64,000 nt of DNA from Prevotella sp. UBA2754. Its GTDB lineage: Bacteria; Bacteroidota; Bacteroidia; Bacteroidales; Bacteroidaceae. Positions 16,361 through 24,626 of the stretch are shown piece after piece. The stretch spans positions 306,234 through 370,233 of the forward strand of contig DEJG01000026.1 of NCBI GenBank assembly GCA_002353295.1. The letters run 5' to 3'. The notes under the pieces were generated by a model. That model did no database searches, was not told the DNA's origin, and saw only the letters and a program-made list of their open reading frames with translations. Each line of letters begins with the position of its first letter. The first letter of the stretch is position 1. The translations under genes were made by a program, and so were the position numbers.

Positions 16361-17494
16361 TTATATAATCTTTTTATAACATCTTCTACGTTTGACGAAT
16401 TGTGGATGTAAAGGCTTCCATTGTGATAATTCACGCACATTATCTTCCAACTGCGGACCTGTTTCAGCCCATTTGAATCCACATTTATTAAATATAGGTA
16501 TCAAATCATCGAAGAACATGGCGTTCACACCCAGTCCCTGATAGTCAGGCCGCACAGCAATCAATAGCATTTCTGCATTGTCTTCATGATGCCATTTCAG
16601 TGCTTTCAACAGATGATACCAGCCGAGTGGCAGTAATTGTCCATGAGCTTTTTGCATGGATTTTGATAAACTGCCCATAGAGATGGCCACTCCTACTACT
16701 TCATCCTTGTCATTGAGTACGACAGGAATCAGTTGTTTATCAACCATTTTTAAGTACTTATGAATGTATCTTTCAATCTGGCGAGGTGTCAAAGCTGAAA
16801 AACCGAAGATGGGCTTATAGGCCTCATTCAATAATTCGAAGACACGCAGTCCATATCCTTCGTTGAAGATTTGTTTGTCTGTCAGCTTAATAACGCGCAG
16901 TCCTATTTGTTCTCGGGCATATTGTGCTACGCGGGCATAGCGAGCTGGCGTTTCCTGTGGAATGTCGATATGTACCTGTAGCCAGTCAACTTCCTTTTCG
17001 AACCCTAGTGCCTCCATGTGGCGAGGGTAGTAGTCGGGATTGTATATTGTATTCATGGAGCCCAACATGTCAAAATCCTCAACAAGCATACCTTCTTTAT
17101 CGAAATCTGTAATGCCCAATGGACCTTGCAGGGTATCCATACCTCTTTCCTTTCCCCATTCCTCAACAGTATGGAGTAGCGCTTTCGAAACCTCCAAGTC
17201 GTCTATGAACTCGATCATCGAAAAACGCACATTGTGCGTGCCCCATCTTTTATTGGCCTTGCGATTAACAATGCCCACGATACGGCCTACGGGAATGTGG
17301 TTACGATAAGCCACAAAAGGTTGAATGTCGGAAAATTCCAGTCCCGGGGTTTCACGGATGTCGAATAATTTACGAACGTCAGAATCCAAGTCAGGCACAT
17401 ACTGTGAACAATTCTGGTAGATAGTCCTTGGTACGTGAATGAAATCATTCATCAATTGTTTTCCGTCAACTTTTTTTATCAGAATCTCATTCAT
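16361..17494 (-). CDS. GNAT-fold acyltransferase-like protein (YghO-like)
   Basis: The 377-residue protein starts with a conserved DFIHVPRTIYQNCSQYVPDLDSDVRKLFD block and has a GNAT-like core near the C-terminus (LLIAVRPDYQGLGVNAMFFDDLIPIF), where the acyl-CoA or acyl-ACP pyrophosphate loop would be. The architecture resembles the uncharacterised YghO-type proteins. It is the second gene of the operon and sits 5 bp before the ketosynthase. A plausible job is transfer of the finished acyl chain from the ACP to an amine or hydroxyl acceptor, which is inference only. Confidence 0.65.
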   Translation of the reverse strand: MNEILIKKVDGKQLMNDFIHVPRTIYQNCSQYVPDLDSDVRKLFDIRETPGLEFSDIQPFVAYRNHIPVGRIVGIVNRKANKRWGTHNVRFSMIEFIDDLEVSKALLHTVEEWGKERGMDTLQGPLGITDFDKEGMLVEDFDMLGSMNTIYNPDYYPRHMEALGFEKEVDWLQVHIDIPQETPARYARVAQYAREQIGLRVIKLTDKQIFNEGYGLRVFELLNEAYKPIFGFSALTPRQIERYIHKYLKMVDKQLIPVVLNDKDEVVGVAISMGSLSKSMQKAHGQLLPLGWYHLLKALKWHHEDNAEMLLIAVRPDYQGLGVNAMFFDDLIPIFNKCGFKWAETGPQLEDNVRELSQWKPLHPQFVKRRRCYKKII

Positions 17495-18348
17495 CTTACA
17501 GCTCTTTTATGGTCTGAACGATACTCCATGGGGGTAACACTAGCCTGTTCACGGAAATATTGACTGAAGAACGAAGAATTGGGAAATCCCAGTTTGTGGG
17601 AAATTTCCTTGATGCTCATGTCTGTTTCTGTCAAAAGTGAATAACAATCCTGCATGGTGCTTTCGGTAATCCATCTCATAGGATTCTTGCCGCTTACTCT
17701 CTTGGTAATCGATGAGAGGTATTTGGGCGAGATATTCAGCTGGTTGGCATAATATGCCACCTTTTGTCTTTTCTGCTCCTGATTCGAGAGCAATTGCAGA
17801 AACTGATTGAAAATCTCCTTGTCGTGAATGGTAGACGGATCAGTCGTCAACATCATATCGTCATGCGTTAATAATTCCTCGCAAATCATAAGTAGTAAAG
17901 TTCGCATGAACGAAACGATAATCTCGCGCGAAAGCATGGGAACCTTCTCATGACTGAAAATAGTGCGCGTGTATTCTTGAATACCTGCCAACCAACTGTT
18001 TCCTTCAATCACGTAGATTTCTTTCATGTACATGGCCTTATTCCAGATATTAATCTGGTTGCCCAAAACCGATTTCAACATGCGGTCGGAAATCAGCAAG
18101 GCACTGGCTTCTACGTCTGTACTTACCAACATGGGCTCAACGAGTTTTCCTGCGGGAATCAATAATAGTTGCCCAGGGGTAACTTTTACTTGCTGTTTAC
18201 CACCGACTTCTACCAAGATACGTCCACCTCGGCAGTGTACAATGGTGTTGTAGGAAGAGCGTAACGTTGGCAGATCTTTGGCGTTGCGCAGACTGTTTAC
18301 AAACAGTACTTCGTCCTCAATTGCATGTGTAATATTAAAATTCTCCAT
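17491..18348 (-). CDS. AraC-family transcriptional regulator of the lipid operon
   Basis: The 285-residue protein has an N-terminal cupin-like sensing domain (about 10-130, with RGGRILVEVGGKQQVKVTPGQLLLIPAGK) and a C-terminal AraC double helix-turn-helix (about 185-280: YYANQLNISPKYLSSITKRVSGKNPMRWI and SIKEISHKLGFPNSSFFSQYFREQASVTPMEYR). It is the first gene of the ten-gene operon and overlaps the GNAT gene by 4 bp, so it probably controls its own operon. A 13-bp inverted repeat in the upstream intergenic region is a candidate site. Confidence 0.88.
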   Translation of the reverse strand: MENFNITHAIEDEVLFVNSLRNAKDLPTLRSSYNTIVHCRGGRILVEVGGKQQVKVTPGQLLLIPAGKLVEPMLVSTDVEASALLISDRMLKSVLGNQINIWNKAMYMKEIYVIEGNSWLAGIQEYTRTIFSHEKVPMLSREIIVSFMRTLLLMICEELLTHDDMMLTTDPSTIHDKEIFNQFLQLLSNQEQKRQKVAYYANQLNISPKYLSSITKRVSGKNPMRWITESTMQDCYSLLTETDMSIKEISHKLGFPNSSFFSQYFREQASVTPMEYRSDHKRAVR

Positions 18349-18370
18349 ACGTGCCTTTTCTTTTCCGCTG

Positions 18371-18378
18371 CAAAATTA
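18371..18378 (-). promoter_or_regulatory. -7 box for the AraC/lipid operon
   Basis: Minus-strand TAATTTTG, 22 bp upstream of the araC-type start codon. The -33 element is not clear, which would fit an activator-dependent promoter. Confidence 0.5.
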
Positions 18379-18385
18379 AACATTA

Positions 18386-18482
18386 TTTTTCAACTTTCGA
18401 CGTCTGATTTTACTTCTAGGTTGTTTATTTTGTCTTTTTAACTGTATTTTTCGAAACATTGTTAGAAATGAAAGTTGAAAAA
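18386..18482. repeat. 13-bp inverted repeat flanking the araC/GH3 intergenic core
   Basis: TTTTTCAACTTTC at 18386-18398 and its exact reverse complement GAAAGTTGAAAAA at 18470-18482, with 71 bp between. The left arm lies just upstream of the operon -7 box and the right arm just upstream of the GH3 -33 box, so the pair could be a two-site operator. Confidence 0.5.
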
Positions 18483-18494
18483 CCTTTGGAAAAG

Positions 18495-18526
18495 TTTGTG
18501 TACCACAAGTAAAATATGTATTTTTG
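18495..18526 (+). promoter_or_regulatory. Promoter of the GH3 gene
   Basis: TTTG at 18495-18498, a 20-bp spacer and TATTTTTG at 18519-18526. A TTG in this -7 box could be misread as a start codon, so the true start must lie downstream. Confidence 0.7.
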
Positions 18527-18547
18527 CAGGCAAAACCGATATGTTTT

Positions 18548-20896
18548 ATGATTAAACAACTTCTGACTATCTTTAGTCAATTATTCATGTTATGCCTGAC
18601 CTTTTTGTTGACAGGCTGTAATTCAAGTGTTGATATGGAACAAAAAGTAAATGAACTCTACGACAAGATGTCGCAAGAAGAGCGTATTGCACAGCTAAGG
18701 AGCATGTACATGGACGAGCTCTTCGACAAACAGGGGAAACTAGACACTGTAAAATGTCGCCAACTGATTCCTTATGGGATAGGTCATTTCTCCCAGTTTG
18801 CTATGCAGAAGCCTACCGATCCTAATGTCCTTCGCGATCGAGTCGCTGCAGTGCAAGACTGGCTGATACATCATACACCGAATGGGATACCTGCCCTTTT
18901 CCATGAAGAGGTGTTGACGGGCGTCAATACTTTAGGAGCAACCATCTATCCCCAGCAGATAGGACAGGCATGTTCGTTCAATCCGCAATTGGCAGAGTTG
19001 AAAACAGTTCAAACCAGCACGGCCATGCGTAAAATGGGGGGTGTTCTGGCGCTATCCCCCATGGTGGATGTTTGTCGTACACCCACTTTTAATCGTGTGG
19101 AAGAATCGTATGGCGAAGATGGTTATCTCTCTGCTGTGATGGGAACAGCCTTCGTGAAAGGATTACAGCAAGGCGACTTGAAAAAAGGTGTCGGTGCCTG
19201 TACTAAGCACTATCTGGGTTATGGTGGCGGAGGCGATGCCGACGAGAAGGAGATGATGGAAGAAATCCTGTTACCCCATGAAGCCATGATTCGCACAGCA
19301 GGCAGTAGGGTGGTGATGCCAGGTTATCATGCTGTCCATGGTACGAATTGTGTCGAGAACAAAGAAATACTGATAGACATCCTTCGTGATTATTTGGGAT
19401 TCGATGGTATGGTCGTGAGTGATTACACGGCCATTAACCAGATTCCCGAATTCAAGTCTTCTGTCGAGAAAGCAGCCGCTGCTATCAATGGTGGCAATGA
19501 TGTTGACTTCCCTACAGGGGCTGACTATCAGAATCTGCAGGATGGATTGGATAAGGGACTCGTAAAACCTGAGGCTTTCGAACGTGCTGTGAAAGACGTG
19601 CTGCGTCATAAGTTTCATGCTGGGCTCTTCGACGAGAATCCATATCTCTATAGCTCAGAACCAATCAAACTCGATACTCCAGAGGAGCGCCAGACAGCCT
19701 ATGATATTGCCATTCAGTCGATTGTGCTCTTGGAGAATAATGGTATTCTGCCATTGAGTACCTCCACTCCTAAAATACTTCTGACGGGTCCTAATGCCAA
19801 CTCTATTTGGGCTATGTGTGGCGACTATACCTATCCGGCAATGTCCTATTTTTGGAAACGTGTAGAAGATGTGGCCGATAGTCCTCATATCGTGAAACTT
19901 CTGGAGGGTATGACCAGTCATAAGCCCGCAGGTTTTGACATCCTTTATTCTCGTGGGTGTGATTGGACGGAAGAAGTAGAGACCAAATATGGTGAAGGTG
20001 GGGACGAGCGTGCTTGGGAATACGAATTGCTCCATCGTAAGGTGGATGCAGGTGAAAAGGCCGACAAGCAGGAAGCTATGCAGATGGCTCGCCAGTGTGA
20101 TGTGATTGTGGCTGCAGTTGGAGAAAATGTGATGCTCTGTGGTGAGAATCGTGACCGCAAGGGATTCCGCCTGCCAGGAAAACAGGAACAGTTTGTGGAA
20201 GAATTGATACAGACGGGTAAACCCGTTGTGCTGGTTATCTTTGGAGGCAGGGCACAGATTGTATCAGGACTTGCCGAACGTTGTGCTGCTGTGATTCAAG
20301 CCTGGTATCCAGGTGAGGAAGGTGGTCATGCCGTTGCCGACATCCTTTTTGGTAAGGTGTCGCCTTCAGCCAAATTGTCAGTGAGCTATCCTAATACTGA
20401 GATCAACGAACCTGTCTGCTATAACTATGCTGCAAAGCAGGATGCTCGTGTGCAGTGGCCTTTCGGTTATGGCCTGAGTTATACCACGTTTGAGTATAGT
20501 AATCTGAAAGCCGACAAAGAAGTTGCTACTGACAGCCGGTATGTCAGCCTGAGTTTTGAGGTGACGAATACAGGCAAAATTGCTGCCGATGAAATCGTGC
20601 AGATTTACCTGTCTCCCACCACAGCCGAACAACCCATTCGTCCTATTCAGTTGCAGGGCTTTACCCGTGTATCTTTGAAGGCAGGAGAGAGCAAAACCGT
20701 TCAAGTAAAGCTACAGACGGAACAGTTTGGCTTCTATAGCCATGACGGACAGCGCCAATGGAACATCCGTCCTGGTCAGTATATGATAAAAGTAGGAAGT
20801 TCTTCAGTTGATATTAAGTTGCAAGCTCCAGTGATTTTGAAGGGTGAGCCTATTGTCAAGCCGCTCAGGGAGTACTATTTCTCTGAGTGCTCTTGA
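18548..20896 (+). CDS. Glycoside hydrolase family 3 lipoprotein (beta-glucosidase/xylosidase type)
   Basis: I start at ATG 18548 because an earlier TTG at 18524 is inside the promoter. The 782-residue protein has a lipoprotein signal (..FLLTGC, lipid-modified Cys24), the GH3 TIM-barrel domain with the nucleophile Asp292 in GFDGMVVSDYTAI and KHYLGYG near 220, the alpha/beta sandwich (AVGENVMLCGENRDRKGFRLPGKQ), and a C-terminal fibronectin-III-like domain (about 650-760). It removes terminal beta-linked sugars in the periplasm or on the cell surface. No SusC/SusD pair is adjacent. Its 3' end overlaps the convergent CCA-adding gene by 22 bp. Confidence 0.92.
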   Translation: MIKQLLTIFSQLFMLCLTFLLTGCNSSVDMEQKVNELYDKMSQEERIAQLRSMYMDELFDKQGKLDTVKCRQLIPYGIGHFSQFAMQKPTDPNVLRDRVAAVQDWLIHHTPNGIPALFHEEVLTGVNTLGATIYPQQIGQACSFNPQLAELKTVQTSTAMRKMGGVLALSPMVDVCRTPTFNRVEESYGEDGYLSAVMGTAFVKGLQQGDLKKGVGACTKHYLGYGGGGDADEKEMMEEILLPHEAMIRTAGSRVVMPGYHAVHGTNCVENKEILIDILRDYLGFDGMVVSDYTAINQIPEFKSSVEKAAAAINGGNDVDFPTGADYQNLQDGLDKGLVKPEAFERAVKDVLRHKFHAGLFDENPYLYSSEPIKLDTPEERQTAYDIAIQSIVLLENNGILPLSTSTPKILLTGPNANSIWAMCGDYTYPAMSYFWKRVEDVADSPHIVKLLEGMTSHKPAGFDILYSRGCDWTEEVETKYGEGGDERAWEYELLHRKVDAGEKADKQEAMQMARQCDVIVAAVGENVMLCGENRDRKGFRLPGKQEQFVEELIQTGKPVVLVIFGGRAQIVSGLAERCAAVIQAWYPGEEGGHAVADILFGKVSPSAKLSVSYPNTEINEPVCYNYAAKQDARVQWPFGYGLSYTTFEYSNLKADKEVATDSRYVSLSFEVTNTGKIAADEIVQIYLSPTTAEQPIRPIQLQGFTRVSLKAGESKTVQVKLQTEQFGFYSHDGQRQWNIRPGQYMIKVGSSSVDIKLQAPVILKGEPIVKPLREYYFSECS

Positions 20897-22317
20897 CAGA
20901 GCTTCATTGACTGGGCTTTCTCCAACAATAGCTTCATCAGCGGTTCGCGCTTATTTTCTACGCGATTGTCGAGAACGGCGTCTTTCAAGTATTGTTTCAG
21001 TATACCCACTTCTCGTGAAGGAGGCAGATGAAACAGTTCCATGATTTCATTGCCGTCTATCACAGGCTGCAGCAGTCGCTTGTAGTCTTTCTCTTTTAGG
21101 TCGGTCAATTTCTCGCGCACCATACGGAAATTCTCAAGGAACATTTGTTTACGCACCTCATTCTTAGAAGTGATATCTGCTTCGCAAAGTGTCATCAGAT
21201 CATCGATATCGTCACCAGCATCATTCAGTAGTCGGCGCACGGCAGAATCCGTCACCTCCTCATCTGCAATGGCTATAGGACGCATGTGCAGTTCTACCAG
21301 TTTCTGCACATAGCGCATCTCGGCTCCCATGGGTAGTTTCAACCTGCGGAAGATGTCGGGTACCATTTTTCCTCCTATATAGTTGTGGTTGTGAAACGTC
21401 CATCCCACTTTGGGTTCCCAGCGCTTGGTCTTGATTTTTCCGATGTCGTGCAACAGGGCGCTCCATCGTAACCAAAGCGATGCGTCATGCTGGCAAACAT
21501 TCTCCAACACTTCCAGTGTGTGGTGAAAATTGTTCTTATGCGCTTTGCCTTCACGTTTTTCCACAATATCGAGGGCCGACAGTTCTGGCAGGATGATTTG
21601 CAACAGTCCACAGCGCTGTAAGTATTCAAAACCGATGCTGGGGTGGGATGCCATCATGATTTTATTGAGTTCTACTGCTATGCGCTCCCCACTCACAATC
21701 TTAATACGCTGTGCCATGAGTTCCAAGGCTTCGAAGGTCTCGTCTTCTATTTGGAAATTCAGTTGGGTGGCAAAACGGATGCACCGCATCATGCGCAGAG
21801 GGTCATCCGAAAAGGTGATTTCTGGGTCGAGAGGTGTCGCGATAATTCCATCTTCCATATCGGCAATTCCGTTGAACGGATCTACCAGTTCTCCGAAGCG
21901 GTCTTTGTTCAGGCAGATAGCCATCGCATTGATGGTAAAGTCACGTCTGTTCTGGTCGTCCTCCAATGTGCCATTTTCTACAATCGGCTTTCGCGAATCA
22001 TGGCTATAGCTTTCTTTTCTAGCTCCAACGAATTCCACTTCAGTGTCATAAAATTTTACTTGTGCTGTTCCGAAATTGCGAAATACATTCAGATGAGCTT
22101 TTCGTCCTAAGTCTTTTTTGAGTGCTGAAGCCACTTCAATGCCGCTTCCCACCACTACGACGTCAATATCGTCGGAAGGACGTTCCAAGAAAATATCACG
22201 CACATAACCTCCCACTACATAGCACTCCACACCTAAACGGTCGGCTACAGCACTGATTTTGTGAAAGATTTCCTTGTCTAAAATCTTGGCTAAAGCAGCA
22301 TCAGAATACAATTTCAT
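20875..22317 (-). CDS. cca: CCA tRNA nucleotidyltransferase with HD domain
   Basis: I start at ATG 22317 (MKLYSDAALAKILDKEIFHKIS), which gives 480 residues; the longer frame upstream is spurious. The protein has the nucleotidyltransferase head YVVGGYVRDIFLERPSDDIDVVV with the catalytic DxD, the RRDFTINAMAICL block, PFNGIADMEDGII, and an HD domain (LLHDIGKIKTK). It adds or repairs the 3' CCA of tRNAs, needed here since tRNA-Pro lacks an encoded CCA. Convergent to GH3. Confidence 0.93.
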   Translation of the reverse strand: MKLYSDAALAKILDKEIFHKISAVADRLGVECYVVGGYVRDIFLERPSDDIDVVVVGSGIEVASALKKDLGRKAHLNVFRNFGTAQVKFYDTEVEFVGARKESYSHDSRKPIVENGTLEDDQNRRDFTINAMAICLNKDRFGELVDPFNGIADMEDGIIATPLDPEITFSDDPLRMMRCIRFATQLNFQIEDETFEALELMAQRIKIVSGERIAVELNKIMMASHPSIGFEYLQRCGLLQIILPELSALDIVEKREGKAHKNNFHHTLEVLENVCQHDASLWLRWSALLHDIGKIKTKRWEPKVGWTFHNHNYIGGKMVPDIFRRLKLPMGAEMRYVQKLVELHMRPIAIADEEVTDSAVRRLLNDAGDDIDDLMTLCEADITSKNEVRKQMFLENFRMVREKLTDLKEKDYKRLLQPVIDGNEIMELFHLPPSREVGILKQYLKDAVLDNRVENKREPLMKLLLEKAQSMKLCQEHSEK

Positions 22318-22339
22318 GACTTTTTTTTCTTTTCGGATG

Positions 22340-22368
22340 CAAAAGTACAAAAAATATTTGTAACTTTG
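22340..22368. promoter_or_regulatory. Divergent -7 boxes between cca and the PAP2 gene
   Basis: Minus-strand TACTTTTG at 22347-22340 faces cca, and plus-strand TAACTTTG at 22361-22368 faces the PAP2 gene. Only 13 bp separate them. Canonical -33 boxes are not evident for either. Confidence 0.5.
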
Positions 22369-22389
22369 CACACAAATTATATTTATTAA

Positions 22390-24063
22390 ATGCATGAACA
22401 TATGGTGAAACATTTACTTACAGCAGTTTTGGTATGCATTTCACTTGCAGCCTCTGCTAACGCTAACAGCTACAAAGACATGGAGCCACTCAAGTTGGAT
22501 GTCCCTGAAATGAAGGCTGAGTTAGCCCCTGTTGCTACTGAAAACTATGATCTTAACTCAATGATGATGAAGACTCCAGAGCCCAAGATGGACTTTGCTT
22601 TCTTCAAGTCAAGAACCAATCCCAATACGAAAGCATATAAGTTTATGGACGACATGACGTTCGTCGGTGTACCCCTTTTCATTGCCGGTATTATTGCTAA
22701 AAGTGAGAAGAATGCTTTCAAACAACAAACCAAACATTCGTTGGTGACCAAGTTTAAGACAGGTATTGACGATTATACCCAGTTTTTTGGACCTGCTGCC
22801 GTTGTCGGTCTGAAGCTTGGTGGCTATGAGGGTCGTAGCGACTGGCCCCGTTTGCTGGCAAGTGCAGGAATGGGTTATGGTATCATGGCACTCTTTGTTA
22901 ATACTATCAAGCACACAGCAAAGGAAATGCGCCCAGATGGAAGTACGGCTAACTCATGGCCCTCTGGACATACAGCCACCGCTTTCGTCGGTGCTACCCT
23001 GCTGCACAAAGAATATGGTCTGACCCGTTCACCGTGGTTTTCTGTAGCTGGTTATGGTGTAGCAACGGCAACAGGTGTTATGCGTGTACTTAACAACCGT
23101 CACTGGATTTCCGATGTACTGTCAGGTGCCGGTCTCGGTATCTTGTCGGGTGAGCTCGGTTATGCTATTTGCGACCTGCTGTTCAAAGGCAAAGGCCTGC
23201 TCCGTAATGACATCCCGGGCATGGCTAGTGTCATTGAGCATCCCTCGTTCTTCAGCATATCAATGGGTATCGGTTTCGGTACTCGCGACTTCGACTTTGA
23301 GATGGCAAAATACGGATGGTCTGACGATTTGCACATGAAGTTCCGTGCTTCTACTGCTGTAAGTGCTGAAGGAGCCTATTTCTTCAACCCTTACATCGGT
23401 GTCGGTGGTCGCCTTCGCGTGAAGAGCACACCTATCAATGGATGGGATAAAATTGTGGAGTTCGGATGGGAGGACTTAGACTATTTCTATAATAGTTTAG
23501 ACGAAGACGAGCAGGCTGTTTTGGAAAAAAATATAGATAACATCGACTTCATCATTGAGAGTGACCATTTGACAGAATTTGCTGGTGACCTTGGTGTTTA
23601 TTTCAATTTACCATTGTCCAACCGATTTGCTTTAGGCAGCAAACTGCTTATTGGTCGTAGTATTATGCAGGAACTGGCATTGGATGCTAAAGTTGAAGGA
23701 CAGCACTATTACAAGAGTTCTGACACTTGGGATAAACCTACGGGCGACGCATTCGAACATTCATGGGACTACTTTACCGTAACTGGTAAAAACAGTACGA
23801 AGTTTGGTACTGGTATCTCACTCACCTATGCCTACAAGCAGAACTTTTCATGGAAGGTCTTCTTGGACTACGACTACACCCGCAAGACTTATACCATGGA
23901 TTACGACTTTGGAGGTATGTATGAGGGATTATACCCTGAGGATTATGCGGCATTGTCTCCTCAACAACACAAAGAATTCAAGGATAATACTTCCGCATCC
24001 CAGAGCATCAAGAAGAATATGCACTCCTTCGTGTTGGGTGCTTCCTTCGCTATTAATTTCTAA
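22390..24063 (+). CDS. PAP2-family phosphatase fused to a C-terminal outer-membrane beta-barrel-like domain
   Basis: The 557-residue protein has a signal peptide (VKHLLTAVLVCISLAASANA; ATG at 22402 is an alternative start), then a PAP2 acid-phosphatase domain with KHTAKEMRP, SWPSGHTATAF and VLNNRHWISDVLSGAGLG, the three catalytic blocks. From about residue 290 the sequence becomes an alternating beta pattern ending ..FVLGASFAINF with a terminal aromatic residue, like outer-membrane proteins. Likely roles are dephosphorylation of a lipid (undecaprenyl-PP or lipid A phosphate) at the envelope. Seven bp separate it from the DUF1599 gene, which starts the BT_3928-tpiA-SPOR-folE block. Confidence 0.87.
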   Translation: MHEHMVKHLLTAVLVCISLAASANANSYKDMEPLKLDVPEMKAELAPVATENYDLNSMMMKTPEPKMDFAFFKSRTNPNTKAYKFMDDMTFVGVPLFIAGIIAKSEKNAFKQQTKHSLVTKFKTGIDDYTQFFGPAAVVGLKLGGYEGRSDWPRLLASAGMGYGIMALFVNTIKHTAKEMRPDGSTANSWPSGHTATAFVGATLLHKEYGLTRSPWFSVAGYGVATATGVMRVLNNRHWISDVLSGAGLGILSGELGYAICDLLFKGKGLLRNDIPGMASVIEHPSFFSISMGIGFGTRDFDFEMAKYGWSDDLHMKFRASTAVSAEGAYFFNPYIGVGGRLRVKSTPINGWDKIVEFGWEDLDYFYNSLDEDEQAVLEKNIDNIDFIIESDHLTEFAGDLGVYFNLPLSNRFALGSKLLIGRSIMQELALDAKVEGQHYYKSSDTWDKPTGDAFEHSWDYFTVTGKNSTKFGTGISLTYAYKQNFSWKVFLDYDYTRKTYTMDYDFGGMYEGLYPEDYAALSPQQHKEFKDNTSASQSIKKNMHSFVLGASFAINF

Positions 24064-24069
24064 GCCATC

Positions 24070-24618
24070 ATGACAGTAGGAAACGAGAAAACCAATTTAC
24101 AGTTCGAGCAGGTGATGCAGGAATGCCGCAGCCTGTTCGAGAAGAAACTCCATGACTACGGGGCTTCTTGGCGTATCCTACGTCCGCAGTCACTCACTGA
24201 CCAGTTGTTTATCAAGGCAAAGCGTATCCGCTCTTTGGAAATCAAGAAGGAGTCGCTGGTCGGAGAGGGTATCCGCCCAGAGTTCATTGCCCTTATTAAT
24301 TATGGTATAGTAGGACTCATCCAACTGGCACATGGCTTCTCCGACACTGTGGATATGCAACCCAAAGAGGCGATGGCGCTCTACGACCGCTATGCGGTAG
24401 AGGCGCTGGAGTTGATGAAACGTAAGAATCACGACTATGACGAAGCCTGGCGTGGCATGCGGGTCAGCAGTTATACGGACTTCATCCTCACCAAGATAGA
24501 ACGTATCAAGGAGATCGAGAATCTCGATGGTGACACCTTGGTGAGTGAGGGTATCGACGCTAATTATATGGATATTATCAACTATGCTGTCTTCGGAGCT
24601 ATCAAGCTCGGAGAGTAG
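24070..24618 (+). CDS. DUF1599 domain protein (nucleotide-modification-associated family)
   Basis: The 182-residue protein consists of two tandem copies of the same unit. Each has a KxHDYxxxW block (KLHDYGASW near residue 26, KNHDYDEAW near 119), followed by KxxRIxxxE and a INYxxxGxIxL segment. This duplicated pattern defines DUF1599, whose biochemical role is not established; it has been linked by name to nucleotide modification in phages. It is conserved next to the tpiA/folE block in Bacteroidales. Confidence 0.85.
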   Translation: MTVGNEKTNLQFEQVMQECRSLFEKKLHDYGASWRILRPQSLTDQLFIKAKRIRSLEIKKESLVGEGIRPEFIALINYGIVGLIQLAHGFSDTVDMQPKEAMALYDRYAVEALELMKRKNHDYDEAWRGMRVSSYTDFILTKIERIKEIENLDGDTLVSEGIDANYMDIINYAVFGAIKLGE

Positions 24619-24626
24619 AGGGTGTT

